Of a DNA stretch of 64,000 nucleotides, positions 50,376 through 59,183 are shown piece by piece. Source of the stretch: Streptomyces griseoviridis (GTDB lineage Bacteria > Actinomycetota > Actinomycetes > Streptomycetales > Streptomycetaceae). Under the pieces are notes generated by a model, which saw nothing but the letters and a program-made list of their open reading frames with translations, did no database searches and was not told the origin of the DNA. How positions within the stretch are numbered: the first letter of the stretch is position 1; every line of letters begins with the position of its first letter. The stretch spans positions 62,001-126,000 of the forward strand of contig BMSM01000019.1 in NCBI GenBank assembly GCA_014649155.1, read 5' to 3'. A program made the translations under genes and the position numbers.

Positions 50376-51410
50376 TCAGGACGCTACCCCGCGTTCACCT
50401 GGTCTGTCAGTACCCGGGGGGCTGTGAACTTCGCCGGACGTCCCGTAGCGCCGGGCGAGGGCGACGACGGCGCCGGCGACGGCCCGGCGCAGCGCGGCGG
50501 GGGCCAGTACCTCCGCCTCCGCGCCGAGGCGCAGCAGATCGCCCACCGCGACGGCCTCCGTCTCGACGGACAGCTCCACCTCCGTCCAGCCGTCCGGACC
50601 CGGCGGTCCGGCGTCCGCCAGGGCCCGTGTCCCCGCCGCCCCGAACAGCATCGGCAGCAGCCCGCGGCCCCGGGGCGAGATCCGCAGCCGGGCCGTGTCC
50701 TGGTGCAGCCGGTCCGCCAGGCGCCGGGCGGACTCCTCCCAGTGTGCGGCGAGCGCGAAGCCGGCCGGCCGGTCGAAGACCTCGTCGGTGACCTCCGCGT
50801 CGAGGAAGCGGGAGACGCGGTAGGTGCGGGGTGCGGGGTCCGCGCCGGCCGTCGCCACCAGGTACCAGATGCCGCCCTTGAGGACGAGGCCCAGCGGGCG
50901 CACCTCCCGGTGCGCATCGGTCCCGGACCAGCGCCGGTAGCGGGCGCGGACGGTCCGCTGCTCCCAGACCGCCCGCGCGATCGCCGCCAGGTGCGGGACC
51001 GGGTCGGCGTCCCGGAACCACGCCGGGGTGTCCAGGTGGAACCGCTCCTGGACGCGGGCCGCCCGGCCGGCGGCCCCGGCGGGCAGCGCGGCCCGCAGCT
51101 TGAGCTGGGCGGTCGTCAGGAAGGCGCCGAGGCCCAGGTCGCGGGCCGGGCCCGGCGCCCCGGCGAGGAACAGGGAGGTCGCCTCGTCGCCGGTGAGGCC
51201 GGTCAGCCGGGTGCGGTAGCCGTCCATCAGGCGGTAGCCGCCGGCCGGGCCGCGGTCGGCGGTCACCGGGACGCCGGCCGCGCCGAGCGCCTCGACGTCC
51301 CGGTAGACCGTGCGGACGGAGACCTCCAGGGCGGCGGCGAGTTCCGGCGCGGTCATCCGGCCGCGGTTCTGCAGCAGCAGGAGCAGGGAGAGGAGCCGGT
51401 CGGCGCGCAT
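50376..51410 (-). CDS. DeoR-type WYL-domain regulator
   Basis: This 344-residue protein has an N-terminal winged helix (MRADRLLSLLLLLQNRGRMT, then LAAALEVSVRTVYRDVEAL, residues 1-60), a WYL ligand domain (VRPLGLVLKGGIWYLVATAG, YRVSRFLDAEVTDEVFDRP) and a WCX C-terminal domain. WYL regulators respond to DNA damage products or nucleotides and activate or repress neighbouring genes. It is divergent from the DUF3224 gene and the inverted repeat at 51435-51465 lies between them. ATG 51410 is preferred to 51419. Confidence 0.9.
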   Translation of the reverse strand: MRADRLLSLLLLLQNRGRMTAPELAAALEVSVRTVYRDVEALGAAGVPVTADRGPAGGYRLMDGYRTRLTGLTGDEATSLFLAGAPGPARDLGLGAFLTTAQLKLRAALPAGAAGRAARVQERFHLDTPAWFRDADPVPHLAAIARAVWEQRTVRARYRRWSGTDAHREVRPLGLVLKGGIWYLVATAGADPAPRTYRVSRFLDAEVTDEVFDRPAGFALAAHWEESARRLADRLHQDTARLRISPRGRGLLPMLFGAAGTRALADAGPPGPDGWTEVELSVETEAVAVGDLLRLGAEAEVLAPAALRRAVAGAVVALARRYGTSGEVHSPPGTDRPGERGVAS

Positions 51411-51434
51411 GGCGGCCATTGTGGCCGGTGCGGT

Positions 51435-51465
51435 GCCGTACCTGACAGGAGATGTCAGGTACGGC
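51435..51465. promoter_or_regulatory. 31-bp operator between the WYL regulator and DUF3224 genes
   Basis: GCCGTACCTGACA (51435-51447) and TGTCAGGTACGGC (51453-51465) are perfect 13-bp arms with a GGAGA centre. It is the probable binding site of the divergently encoded WYL regulator. Confidence 0.75.
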
Positions 51466-51517
51466 GTCCACCGTGGTGCCGGGGCATCGCCCGACGTACC
51501 GACGAGAGGACCCGTTC

Positions 51518-51931
51518 ATGACCGGCACCACCCGCGCCACCGGACACTTCACCGCCGCCGGCTGGAAGGAGCACCCGGTCACCCCGGCCGACGCGAGCCC
51601 GCGCCTGGCCCGCGCGACCGTGACCAACACCTTCACCGGCGGCATCGAGGCCGCCGGCACGGACTGCGCGTACGCCGTCGTCTACGTCCCCGGCGGCACC
51701 GGCACCTTCGCCGGCATCGAGTTGTTCAGCGGCCGGCTCGACGGCCGGGTGGGGGCCTTCGCGGTCGAGGAGCGGGGCTCCTTCGGCGCCGACGGGACCG
51801 TGCGCTGCGTCTTCGAGGTCGTCGCCGGATCGGGCACCGGGGAGCTGGCCGGGCTGCGCGGCACGGGGGAGTTCACCGCCCGGCACGGGGAGGAGCGGGT
51901 GGCGTACACCTTCGCCTACACACTGGGGTGA
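51518..51931 (+). CDS. DUF3224 protein
   Basis: This 137-residue protein has the DUF3224 pattern of a small eight-stranded beta-barrel (FTAAGWKEHPV; VTNTFTGGIEAAGTDCAYAV; GTFAGIELFSGRLDGRVGAF; FEVVAGSGTGELAGLRGTGE; YTFAYTLG). The family has the allene-oxide-cyclase-like fold; no function is known. GAGAGGA precedes ATG 51518. It is the likely target of the divergent WYL regulator, as such pairs are common in actinobacteria. Confidence 0.85.
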   Translation: MTGTTRATGHFTAAGWKEHPVTPADASPRLARATVTNTFTGGIEAAGTDCAYAVVYVPGGTGTFAGIELFSGRLDGRVGAFAVEERGSFGADGTVRCVFEVVAGSGTGELAGLRGTGEFTARHGEERVAYTFAYTLG

Positions 51932-52023
51932 CGGGCGGGCCCCTGCGGTCCGGGGAACTTCCTGGCTAGCGGAAAGCGAGGCTGTGTACAGTGGAGCCGC
52001 CTTCGCGCGGCTTCGCGCGCGGC

Positions 52024-52097
52024 GCCTCCTTAGCTCAGCTGGCCAGAGCAACGCACTTGTAATGCGTAGGTCGTCGGTTCGAATCCGACAGGGGGCT
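52024..52097 (+). tRNA. tRNA-Thr (anticodon TGT)
   Basis: The 74-base sequence folds into a cloverleaf: acceptor GCCTCCT/AGGGGGC with one G-U pair, D stem GCTC/GAGC, anticodon stem ACGCA/TGCGT with loop CTTGTAA (anticodon TGT), T stem GTCGG/CCGAC with loop TTCGAAT. No CCA is encoded. It reads ACA and, with modification, other Thr codons. A strong hairpin follows it. Confidence 0.95.
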
Positions 52098-52106
52098 CAC
52101 GGTGAG

Positions 52107-52146
52107 AACGGCTCCCCGCCTTCGAAAGGAAGGCGGGGAGCCGTTT
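52107..52146. terminator. Bidirectional terminator after tRNA-Thr and the injection-system operon
   Basis: AACGGCTCCCCGCCTTC (52107-52123) and GAAGGCGGGGAGCCGTT (52129-52145) are perfect 17-bp arms around GAAAG, followed by TTT on the plus strand. It ends the tRNA transcript and the minus-strand operon. Confidence 0.9.
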
Positions 52147-52163
52147 CGTGTGAGCGGGGGCGG

Positions 52164-53552
52164 TCAGGAGCCGTCGCCGGTGGAGCGGCTGAAGAACTCG
52201 ATCTCGGCGAGGGCCACCTGCTTCTTGTCGGAGATGGCGTACGACGTGTCGATGGTGAAGCGGACCGCGGTGACCTCGCCGACGCGGAAGGAGCGCTTCT
52301 GGGCGCCGGCGGCCTGGTCCAGGGTGAGGCTGCGGGTCTTGGTGGTGCCGTCCTTCATGGTGATCTTCGCGGTGACGCGGTGCGGCAGCGCCGACTCCTG
52401 GAGGTGCTCCGGGCGGCTGGAGGTGCCGGAGGTGATGAGGACGTCCAGCAGGCGGACCGGCTCGCTGAAGCGGGCCTCGACCCACTGGCCCTCGCCGGAC
52501 TGGGTGACGCCCGGTCCCCACCAGGTGTTGCTGAGCTTGTCGAAGAGGAGTTCCGGCTTGTGGCCGGGGTACGAGCGGGACGCCTTGACCGAGTCCGGGG
52601 TGACCGGGGCGCGCTTGGCGAAGTGGTCGCGGGTGGCCTGGATGCCGTCCGGGATGTAGATGATGCCGAGGATCACCGCGGTCACGGCGATGGCGGCCCA
52701 GATCCAGGTGCCGATCCGGTCGAAGGTGCGGCGCAGCCGGGGGCGGTCGCCGGCCCAGGGGGTCTCCTGGGTGCCCCGGAAGAGGCGGCGCCACCAGGGG
52801 AGCGGCCGGGCGTCCGTGCGTTCGTCGCCGGCCAGCGGCATGGCGCAGCGGTTGCAGTAGTGGCGGTCGACGCGGTTGGGCGTGGCGCACCAGGGGCAGG
52901 GCGGGCCGTTCTCGCCGTCCTGGGGTCCCAGGGAGCGGACCTGGGGGCGGTCGGCCACGGGGCGGCCGGGCAGGACGGGGGCGACGGCGGGGTCCGCGGG
53001 GACGGTCCGGGCCTCGGGGTCGGCTACGGGGACGAGGAGGGAGCGGGCCCGGTGGGCCATGGTGTCGCTCATGTCGGGGGCCGGGGCCGGGGCGGGGGCC
53101 GGGTTCCGCGGCTGGGGTGCGGTGGGGGTCGGGGCGGTGGGGGTGGTGTCGTCGGGGCCGGCGGGGGGCTCCGGGGCGGGGGCAGGGCGGTCGCCGGGGG
53201 TGTCGCGGGTGGGGGCGGGCGCGGGTGCCGGGTCGGCGTCCGCGAAGGTGCCGTAGGAGTTCTGGGGGTCCTGTGCGGGGGTCTGCGCGGTCGCGGAGTC
53301 CCTGGCCCACTGGGGGGCGGGGGACTCGTCCTGGGCGCGGGCGGGGGCCGGGGCGGCCGTCGCCGCGGCGGGGGCGGCGGGGGTGCGGCCGGCGGGGGCG
53401 GCGGTGGTGGTGCGGCCGGCGGTGGACTCGGCGTTCGACGAGGCGGAGCGTGAGCGCGAGGAGTCCCAGCTCAGGACGGAGCCGCAGGCGTCGCAGAACG
53501 ACTGGCCCGGTTCCGCGCGGGTGCCGCATTCCGCGCAGTTCTGCGTGGTCAT
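52164..53552 (-). CDS. Zinc-ribbon membrane protein coupled to the injection system (CisA-like)
   Basis: This 462-residue protein has two zinc ribbons (CAECGTRAEPGQSFCDACG near residue 6; CPWCATPNRVDRHYCNRC near 230), separated by a long disordered Pro/Ala-rich stretch, then one membrane segment (IWAAIAVTAVILGIIYI, about residue 295) and an extracytoplasmic discoidin-like domain of about 140 residues. The start overlaps the tail protein gene by 4 bases, so it is in the same operon. The layout matches the membrane protein CisA reported to link the Streptomyces contractile particle to the cell membrane; I recognise the layout, not a diagnostic motif. Confidence 0.7.
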   Translation of the reverse strand: MTTQNCAECGTRAEPGQSFCDACGSVLSWDSSRSRSASSNAESTAGRTTTAAPAGRTPAAPAAATAAPAPARAQDESPAPQWARDSATAQTPAQDPQNSYGTFADADPAPAPAPTRDTPGDRPAPAPEPPAGPDDTTPTAPTPTAPQPRNPAPAPAPAPDMSDTMAHRARSLLVPVADPEARTVPADPAVAPVLPGRPVADRPQVRSLGPQDGENGPPCPWCATPNRVDRHYCNRCAMPLAGDERTDARPLPWWRRLFRGTQETPWAGDRPRLRRTFDRIGTWIWAAIAVTAVILGIIYIPDGIQATRDHFAKRAPVTPDSVKASRSYPGHKPELLFDKLSNTWWGPGVTQSGEGQWVEARFSEPVRLLDVLITSGTSSRPEHLQESALPHRVTAKITMKDGTTKTRSLTLDQAAGAQKRSFRVGEVTAVRFTIDTSYAISDKKQVALAEIEFFSRSTGDGS

Positions 53553-54106
53553 CTCTCCGGAGTCCTTTCGGCGGCGGTCACCTGGACCGTGTAGGGCATG
53601 TGGGCGGGGCGGGCCGCCGCGACGAGGGCGTCCAGGCGGTGGGTGTCCGCCGGTGCCGGGTCGGGCAGGCGGACGGCGACGTGCAGGTGCGGGCGGCGGT
53701 CGCCGGGGACCGGGCCGAGCGGGCGGGCGCTCCAGTCGGCGCCGCCGCTCTCGGTGATCTCCGGTACGACGCCGAAGGCCAGCCGTACCGCTTCGGACAG
53801 GCCGCGCCGGGTGCCCCGGACCCGGTGCAGCGCGGCGGCGGCGGCGACGGTGGCGCGCAGCCGGTCCTCGGGTTCGGTGCCGTCGGTCTCGGCGCCGATC
53901 CAGTCGCCGAGCCAGCGGGTGAAGTCGGTGGGGGCGAGGGACGGCACGAAGTAGGCGTGCAGGCAGTCCAGGACGTTGAGGATCGGCGCGAGGGTGTCGT
54001 CGAGGCCCCCGACGAACCGCTGGGCGAGGTCGTCGTCGGCGAAGACGGCCGGGAGCATCAGGCCGATGGGGGCGGAGGAGCCGAGGCCGTCGATGGAGCC
54101 CCTCAC
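53549..54106 (-). CDS. Baseplate/tail protein I-type protein (Cis12)
   Basis: This 185-residue protein begins VRGSIDGLGSSAPIGLMLPA and continues with LDCLHAYFVPSLAPTDFTRW, GDWIGAETDGTEPEDRLRAT and RGTRRGLSEAVRLAFGVVPE, the family pattern of phage tail protein I/Afp12-like baseplate arms. GTG 54106 overlaps the stop of the baseplate J gene (GTGA), so much longer frames through this site are excluded. In contractile systems the protein pairs with baseplate J to form the wedge. The next gene overlaps by 4 bases. Confidence 0.85.
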   Translation of the reverse strand: MRGSIDGLGSSAPIGLMLPAVFADDDLAQRFVGGLDDTLAPILNVLDCLHAYFVPSLAPTDFTRWLGDWIGAETDGTEPEDRLRATVAAAAALHRVRGTRRGLSEAVRLAFGVVPEITESGGADWSARPLGPVPGDRRPHLHVAVRLPDPAPADTHRLDALVAAARPAHMPYTVQVTAAERTPER

Positions 54107-56061
54107 CGGTCGTCCCCGATCACGCGGACCCGGTGGTCGAAGGAGAAGACCAGGGAGGGCGGGTCGAGGTCGATGCGGTCGGTGGCGTCGCCGCGCTTGC
54201 CGGTGAGCGGGTCGGCGGGGTGCAGGATGACCTCGTCGACGAGTTCGACGCCGGGGACGCGCTGGAGGACGGCGAAGATCTCGCCGGCCTGGACGGGGCG
54301 GCCGAAGGGCCAGCCCTTGCCGTCGGCGCCGCCGGTGAGCGGGTCGAGGTGGCGGTAGAGGGCGTCGTGGGCCTGGCGGCGGACCCGGTCGGTGTCGGCG
54401 GCGCGGAAGGCGTGCAGGGTGGCGACGACGGTGACGCCCTGGTAGTAGGGCGGGCCGACGGCGAGTCGGGTGCCGATGAGGCGGCGCTGGTCGAGGTAGC
54501 GGGTGATGCGTTCGAGCAGGGCGTCGCCGGGGACGAGTTGTTCGAAGCGGAGCCGGCCGCCGGGGTCGGGGACGGCCTGGGGGACGACGAGGACGCGGAC
54601 GGCGTAGGCGCCGTGTTCGCTCTCCTCGCCCTCCAGGCAGGTGATGCGGGCGGTCTCGGGGGCGGCGCGGCGGGCGAGTTCCTCGTAGTCGCGCAGGGTC
54701 ACGGCGCGTTCCTGGGCGCGCAGCGTGATGGGGGCGCGGACCTTGGCCTCCTCGACGGTCTCGCCGTCGACGCCGCCGCGGGCCGCCTCGCGGTTGGTGA
54801 CCTCGCTGACGAAGGGGATGGAGGTGCGCAGGACGCGGACGGCGCCGCGGGCGACGTTGCCGGCCCGGCCGCCGCCGGTGCGGTAGCGGCGGGCGCGGAG
54901 CACGGCGCCCTTGGGGGCGACCATGCCGTACTGGCGCAGGCCGCCGTCGGGTTCGCGGACGGCGGGGCCGAAGGCTATCTCGCCGGTGGTGGGGTCGAGG
55001 GTGATGTGCCGGTCGTCGGGGCGGGAGCCCGCGAAGTGCGGTACGACCTCCCAGTCCTGCCAGCCGTCGTGTTCGGCGCTCTGGAGGAGGACGGGCGGGG
55101 TGTCGCCGACGACGGGGGCGTGTTCGAGGCGCAGGCGCTGGCCGGGCAGGCCGGTGGACTCGCCGAGCGGTTCGTCGTAGACGGTCTCGGCGTGGATGGC
55201 GTGGGTGGTGCCGCCGATGGTGCAGGCCTCGGCGGACCGGACGGTCGGGGAGGTGGTGTAGAAGGGCTGGTCGGGGAGGGGCTCGGTGACGCGGCAGCGC
55301 AGCCAGCCGGCCTCGTGGCCGCCGGTGCGGGAGAGCACGTGGGTGCCGGGGACGTGCAGGATGACCTCGCCGGGGCGGTTGAGGCCGCCGGTGCCGTCGC
55401 GGTCGACCTCGCAGGGCTGCCAGCCGTCCTCGGTCCAGGCCTCCCAGACCAGGGGCGGCTGGCGGGGGTCGACGCCGACACCGTCGACGCGGCTGTCGAG
55501 TTCGAGGACGACGGCGCAGTGCGGGACGGCGGCGGTGAGGCCGAGGAGCATGCAGTCGCCGGGGCGTGGCGACTCGGCGAAGCAGAGGATGTCGGTGCCC
55601 TCGGCCAGGTCGTGGGTGCGGTCGGTGACGGCCTGGCCGCGCTGCTGGACGACGAGGTGGCGCAGGGCGCTGGGGACGATGCGCAGGTCGCGTTCGACGG
55701 CGAAGACGACGGCGTCCTCGTTCTCGGTGCGCAGGGTGGCGACCTCGGTGCCGACCGGCACGGAGACGGCCTCGTCCTGGGGTGCGGAGAGCCAGAAGGT
55801 GACGTCGGTGCGGGCGGCGGTCGGCGGGAAGAGGGTGATGCCGACCAGGTCGAGGAAGGCGAGGTGGTTCTTCTCCGGTACCCGGTTGAGCCGGTAGACG
55901 ATCTGGTCGGCCATGTGCGCGACCGTCTCGACGAGGGTGACGCCGGGGTCGGAGACGTTGTGGTCGGTCCACTCCGGGGCGCGCTGCTGGATGTAGCGCT
56001 TGGCGTCGTCGACGAACTGCTGGAAGCGGCGGTCGTCGAGGTTGGGGGAGGGCAGGGGCAT
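54103..56061 (-). CDS. Baseplate wedge protein J (Cis11)
   Basis: This 652-residue protein begins MPLPSPNLDDRRFQQFVDDA and contains EWTDHNVSDPGVTLVETVAHM, the signature of the putative baseplate assembly protein family related to phage P2 gpJ and Afp11. It is the largest wedge subunit and anchors the sheath to the spike hub. A 1-base overlap (TGATG) links it to the gp25 gene and a 4-base overlap to the next gene. Several immunoglobulin-like stretches may be present in the middle. No frame break is seen. Confidence 0.9.
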   Translation of the reverse strand: MPLPSPNLDDRRFQQFVDDAKRYIQQRAPEWTDHNVSDPGVTLVETVAHMADQIVYRLNRVPEKNHLAFLDLVGITLFPPTAARTDVTFWLSAPQDEAVSVPVGTEVATLRTENEDAVVFAVERDLRIVPSALRHLVVQQRGQAVTDRTHDLAEGTDILCFAESPRPGDCMLLGLTAAVPHCAVVLELDSRVDGVGVDPRQPPLVWEAWTEDGWQPCEVDRDGTGGLNRPGEVILHVPGTHVLSRTGGHEAGWLRCRVTEPLPDQPFYTTSPTVRSAEACTIGGTTHAIHAETVYDEPLGESTGLPGQRLRLEHAPVVGDTPPVLLQSAEHDGWQDWEVVPHFAGSRPDDRHITLDPTTGEIAFGPAVREPDGGLRQYGMVAPKGAVLRARRYRTGGGRAGNVARGAVRVLRTSIPFVSEVTNREAARGGVDGETVEEAKVRAPITLRAQERAVTLRDYEELARRAAPETARITCLEGEESEHGAYAVRVLVVPQAVPDPGGRLRFEQLVPGDALLERITRYLDQRRLIGTRLAVGPPYYQGVTVVATLHAFRAADTDRVRRQAHDALYRHLDPLTGGADGKGWPFGRPVQAGEIFAVLQRVPGVELVDEVILHPADPLTGKRGDATDRIDLDPPSLVFSFDHRVRVIGDDR

Positions 56062-56513
56062 CAGAGGTCGCTTTCGGGGAGGGTGCCGGGCCCGTCGGAC
56101 GGGGTGGACGTGCCCGGCTCCTCGTGGGACGGGATGACGTAGAACGGGAAGACGAGGCTGCGCGGGTTGTTGGTGCCGCGGATCGAGTAGCGCACGTCGA
56201 TGAGGAGGGTGCTCTCCTCGGCGCCGACCGAGACCTCGACGTCCTGGACCTCGATGCGCGGCTCCCAGCGGTCGAGGCTGAGGTAGACCTCGTGCTGGAT
56301 GCGGCCGGCGGTCTCCTCGTTGACGGGGGCGAAGACGAGGTCGTGGATGGCGCAGCCGAAGTCGGGTCGCATGGGCCGTTCGCCGGGCGCGGTCGACAGG
56401 ACCAGCCGGATGGCCTCCTCGATCTCCTTCTCGCCGCTGACCAGGGCGATGCCGCCGGTCGGCCCGATGCGCAACGGGAACGACCAGCCCGATCCGACGA
56501 ACTGCTCGGCCAT
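56061..56513 (-). CDS. gp25-like baseplate protein (Cis9)
   Basis: This 150-residue protein matches GPW/gp25: GWSFPLRIGPTGGIALVSGE, IEEAIRLVLSTAPGERPMRP, FGCAIHDLVFAPVNEET. The conserved EPR segment is ...WEPRIEVQDV. It is the first sheath-contacting ring of the baseplate. ATG 56513 (MAEQFVGSGWSFPLRI) is the family start. Its gene comes straight after the spike gene with no separate PAAR gene between, and its stop shares a base with the start of baseplate J. The C-terminus carries an unconserved Ser/Thr/Pro tail. Confidence 0.9.
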   Translation of the reverse strand: MAEQFVGSGWSFPLRIGPTGGIALVSGEKEIEEAIRLVLSTAPGERPMRPDFGCAIHDLVFAPVNEETAGRIQHEVYLSLDRWEPRIEVQDVEVSVGAEESTLLIDVRYSIRGTNNPRSLVFPFYVIPSHEEPGTSTPSDGPGTLPESDL

Positions 56514-56544
56514 CAGGGTGCCTCCTGCCTTCCTCGGGGACGGT

Positions 56545-58464
56545 TCATGACGCACCCGGCACGGGGATCGTGATGACCTTGAACGAGGGTGCCAGGACGG
56601 AGAAGCTCGCTCCGACGACCCTGGTGGAGGCGGAGTTGAGCTGGAGGGTGCCGCCGCCGGTGATGCTGGTGGCGCCGCCGCCGGTCAGGGTCGCGGCGCC
56701 GCCCGCCACCATGTTCAGGGCGCCTCCGGCGTTCACGCCGATCTGGCCGGCGCTGCGCATGTTGATCATGCTGCCGCCCTGGATGCTGATCGGGCCGCCG
56801 CTCTTGATGGTCAGGGAGCGCCCGGCGCTGAGCGACAGGCTGGTGCCGGCCTGGACGGAGACCGAGCGGCTGCCGGTGATCTTGACGGTGCCCTTGCTGT
56901 CGATGCTGATCTCGGTCTGGGCGCGGTCGAGGTTGATGGTCAGCTTGTCGTCGCCGGACTTGATGCGCACGCCCTGTTTGCGGGCGAGTTTGGCGCTGAG
57001 CAGGTCGACGCGGTTGCCGGTGCGGTCGGAGATGGTGTGCCGGCTGGCCTGGTTGCGGGCGCCGCTGTACAGCTGGACGTCGTTCTTGGTCTCCTTGTCG
57101 CGGCCGTTGTAGAGGCCGCCGATGACGAAGGGGTGGTCGAGGGCGCCGCGGTCGAAGGCGACGAGGACCTCGTCGCCGACGTCCATCGGGAAGAAGCCGC
57201 CGCCGCCCTTGCCGCCGAGCTGCACCGAGCGGGTCCAGTCGCTGACGTAGGTGTCGTCCAGCCACGGGAACTTGAGCTTGACCCGGCCCCGCTTGAGCGG
57301 GTCGGTGACGTCGGTGACGACGGCGTTGGCGACGCTGGGCAGTCTGGGCGCGGTCCCGGTGCCGCCGGAGGCCAGCCCGTACAGGGAGCGCCACTGGCGG
57401 CCGCTGACGGTGAGCGCGGACTCGTAGTGCTGGCCGTCGCCGAAGCTGTGGCGGACGGAGGTGACGGTGTACTTGCCCTCGAAGGGCGGGCCGGTCTCGG
57501 CGAGGGCCACCGGGACGCCGGGGCGGAGCTTGGGGTTGCCGCGGACGGCGACCTCCAGTTCGGCGAAGGCGGAGGTGACGTCGTCGGCGAGGGCGTTCGC
57601 GGCGTACTTGACCTCGGCCTGCTTGTCGTAGGGCGTGGCGGTCTCCACGAGTTTGGCCGGTTTGAAGAAGCGGGCCGCGCCGCCGGGGGTGGTGCCGATG
57701 TCGAAGCCGGGGTTGGTGATGGCGGGGGCGGTGGCGACGATCTCCTTGGCGAGGTTGACGTCCCAGCCGCGGGACTCGACCTTGGCGACCTGGTCGGAGG
57801 CGGTGACGGCGGTGCGCAGCCGGAGGATGTCGTGCCGGGCCTGGAGCACGAACGGGGTCTTGTCGGGGTCGGTCTGCGGGGAGGGCGCGCCGGAGGACGG
57901 TGTGGGCGAGACGAAGTTGAACTTGCCCTTGGCGTCCAGGGACATCACCATCTCGTTCTCGTCGGCGAGCCGGGCGATGAAGTCCCAGTCGGTGACGTTG
58001 CCCTGGCTGATGAACTCGTAGGGCGTCTTCGTGGACTCGATGCGGCCGACCGGTACACCGTTGAGGCCGACCAGTTTGCGGACGATCGAGGAGGCGGTCT
58101 GGTTGGTGTACGCGGCCACCCGGCGCTGGCGCAGCAGGCGGTGGCCGAGGTCGTAGCCGCGGATCACGGTGAAGGAGCCGGTGCCGTCGTAGTCGGCCTC
58201 CAGGGCGGTGACCTCGCCGGTCAGCAGCGGGTCGGAGATGCCCTTGCCGTTGGCGACGGGCGTCAGGACCACCTTGGTGCCGAAGGTGACGCCGAGCCGC
58301 TTCAGGAGGGTCCGGTTGGGGTCGCGGAAGGTCAGGCGGAAGGCGGCGGGGACGCCGACGCCCTGGTCGACCCAGCCCTCGACGAGCAGCGGGGCGATCG
58401 TCTTGCGCAGCTCCATGCCGTTGATCTTGACCTGGATGATGTTGGAGTACGACAGCGGCGGCAT
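56545..58464 (-). CDS. VgrG-like spike protein (Cis8)
   Basis: This 639-residue protein has the phage gpD/VgrG head (residues about 1-370; IQVKINGMELRKTIAPLLVE, GYDLGHRLLRQRRVAAYTNQ, DWDFIARLADENEMVM), a gp5-type OB domain (DPLKRGRVKLKFPWLDDTYV, GDEVLVAFDRGALDHPFVIG) and a C-terminal beta-helix needle made of short repeats (SLSAGRSLTIKSGGPISIQG). It forms the trimeric spike below the inner tube. ATG 58464 is fixed by the TGATG overlap with the LysM gene. No toxin domain is fused to the C-terminus. Confidence 0.9.
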   Translation of the reverse strand: MPPLSYSNIIQVKINGMELRKTIAPLLVEGWVDQGVGVPAAFRLTFRDPNRTLLKRLGVTFGTKVVLTPVANGKGISDPLLTGEVTALEADYDGTGSFTVIRGYDLGHRLLRQRRVAAYTNQTASSIVRKLVGLNGVPVGRIESTKTPYEFISQGNVTDWDFIARLADENEMVMSLDAKGKFNFVSPTPSSGAPSPQTDPDKTPFVLQARHDILRLRTAVTASDQVAKVESRGWDVNLAKEIVATAPAITNPGFDIGTTPGGAARFFKPAKLVETATPYDKQAEVKYAANALADDVTSAFAELEVAVRGNPKLRPGVPVALAETGPPFEGKYTVTSVRHSFGDGQHYESALTVSGRQWRSLYGLASGGTGTAPRLPSVANAVVTDVTDPLKRGRVKLKFPWLDDTYVSDWTRSVQLGGKGGGGFFPMDVGDEVLVAFDRGALDHPFVIGGLYNGRDKETKNDVQLYSGARNQASRHTISDRTGNRVDLLSAKLARKQGVRIKSGDDKLTINLDRAQTEISIDSKGTVKITGSRSVSVQAGTSLSLSAGRSLTIKSGGPISIQGGSMINMRSAGQIGVNAGGALNMVAGGAATLTGGGATSITGGGTLQLNSASTRVVGASFSVLAPSFKVITIPVPGAS

Positions 58465-59183
58465 CAGCGACGCACCTCCTCGGTGGCGGGCAGGAGGAGG
58501 TCGGTGCCGGTGGGCAGGTGCGCCGGGTTGTCGATCTCGTTGGCCTCGGCGATCGCGCGCCAGGCGGAGGCGTCGCCGTACTCCTGCCAGGCCAGCGACT
58601 GGAGGGAGTCGCCGGCGACGACGCGGTGCACGCGCTGCGCGGTGAGCGCGCCGGAGGTGGGGTTCTGGCCCTCGGTGGCGTGCGGCAGCTCGTGCAGCTG
58701 GAGCTGGCAGGTGGCGCGGATCGGGACGCCGGACGTGCCGAAGAGGGTGTAGGAGGCCTGGACGGAGCTGACGTAGGCGGCGAACCGGGCCGTGGAGAAG
58801 GAACCCCACTGGAAGATCACCCAGGGCGGTGAGGGCTTCTTGGTGGCCAGGCTCTTGGTCGTCGTCACACAGCAGTCCAGCAGGGAGTCGACCTGCTTGA
58901 GGACCTTGTTGCTGCTGGGCTCGTCCGAGGAGTCCAGGAAGATCTCCACGGCCATCTCGCGGGGCACCTGGCCCATGAACTCGGGCACGGGTCCGTTCCG
59001 CGTCATCGCCGAGTCCGAGTCCTTCCAGTGGGCGCGGCGGGACAGAGTCAGCTGCGCCGGGTTGAACTGGAAGGAGAAGTTCTTGATGAGGGCGCCCGGC
59101 GAGGTGCTGTCACCGGTGGGCGGCTCGTGGATGGCGAGGGTGGCGTGGACCAGGCTCTTGCCTGCGCCGCTGCTCTTGGCCAT
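58464..59183 (-). CDS. LysM-containing baseplate protein (Cis7)
   Basis: This 239-residue protein has an N-terminal tube/baseplate domain (ALIKNFSFQFNPAQLTLSRR, PREMAVEIFLDSSDEPS) and a C-terminal LysM motif (HRVVAGDSLQSLAWQEYGDA, IDNPAHLPTGTDLLLP). In Afp/PVC-type and T4-like machines this protein (Afp7/gp53-like) joins the tube to the spike hub, and the LysM domain is structural rather than glycan-binding. ATG 59183 is the family start. The stop is coupled to the VgrG start. Confidence 0.9.
   Translation of the reverse strand: MAKSSGAGKSLVHATLAIHEPPTGDSTSPGALIKNFSFQFNPAQLTLSRRAHWKDSDSAMTRNGPVPEFMGQVPREMAVEIFLDSSDEPSSNKVLKQVDSLLDCCVTTTKSLATKKPSPPWVIFQWGSFSTARFAAYVSSVQASYTLFGTSGVPIRATCQLQLHELPHATEGQNPTSGALTAQRVHRVVAGDSLQSLAWQEYGDASAWRAIAEANEIDNPAHLPTGTDLLLPATEEVRR

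Noticed and set aside
52024..52097. tRNA-Thr as attachment site of an element
   Set aside because: No second copy of the tRNA end was seen within the window and the flanking genes look like core genes.
53549..55972. Very long frame ending in the tail protein I gene
   Set aside because: The first 600 codons are Arg/Pro/His-rich shadow of baseplate J; GTGA overlap at 54103-54106 gives the true start.
56513..57394. Gln/Arg-rich frame within the VgrG gene
   Set aside because: It is a frame-shifted shadow of the spike needle region.
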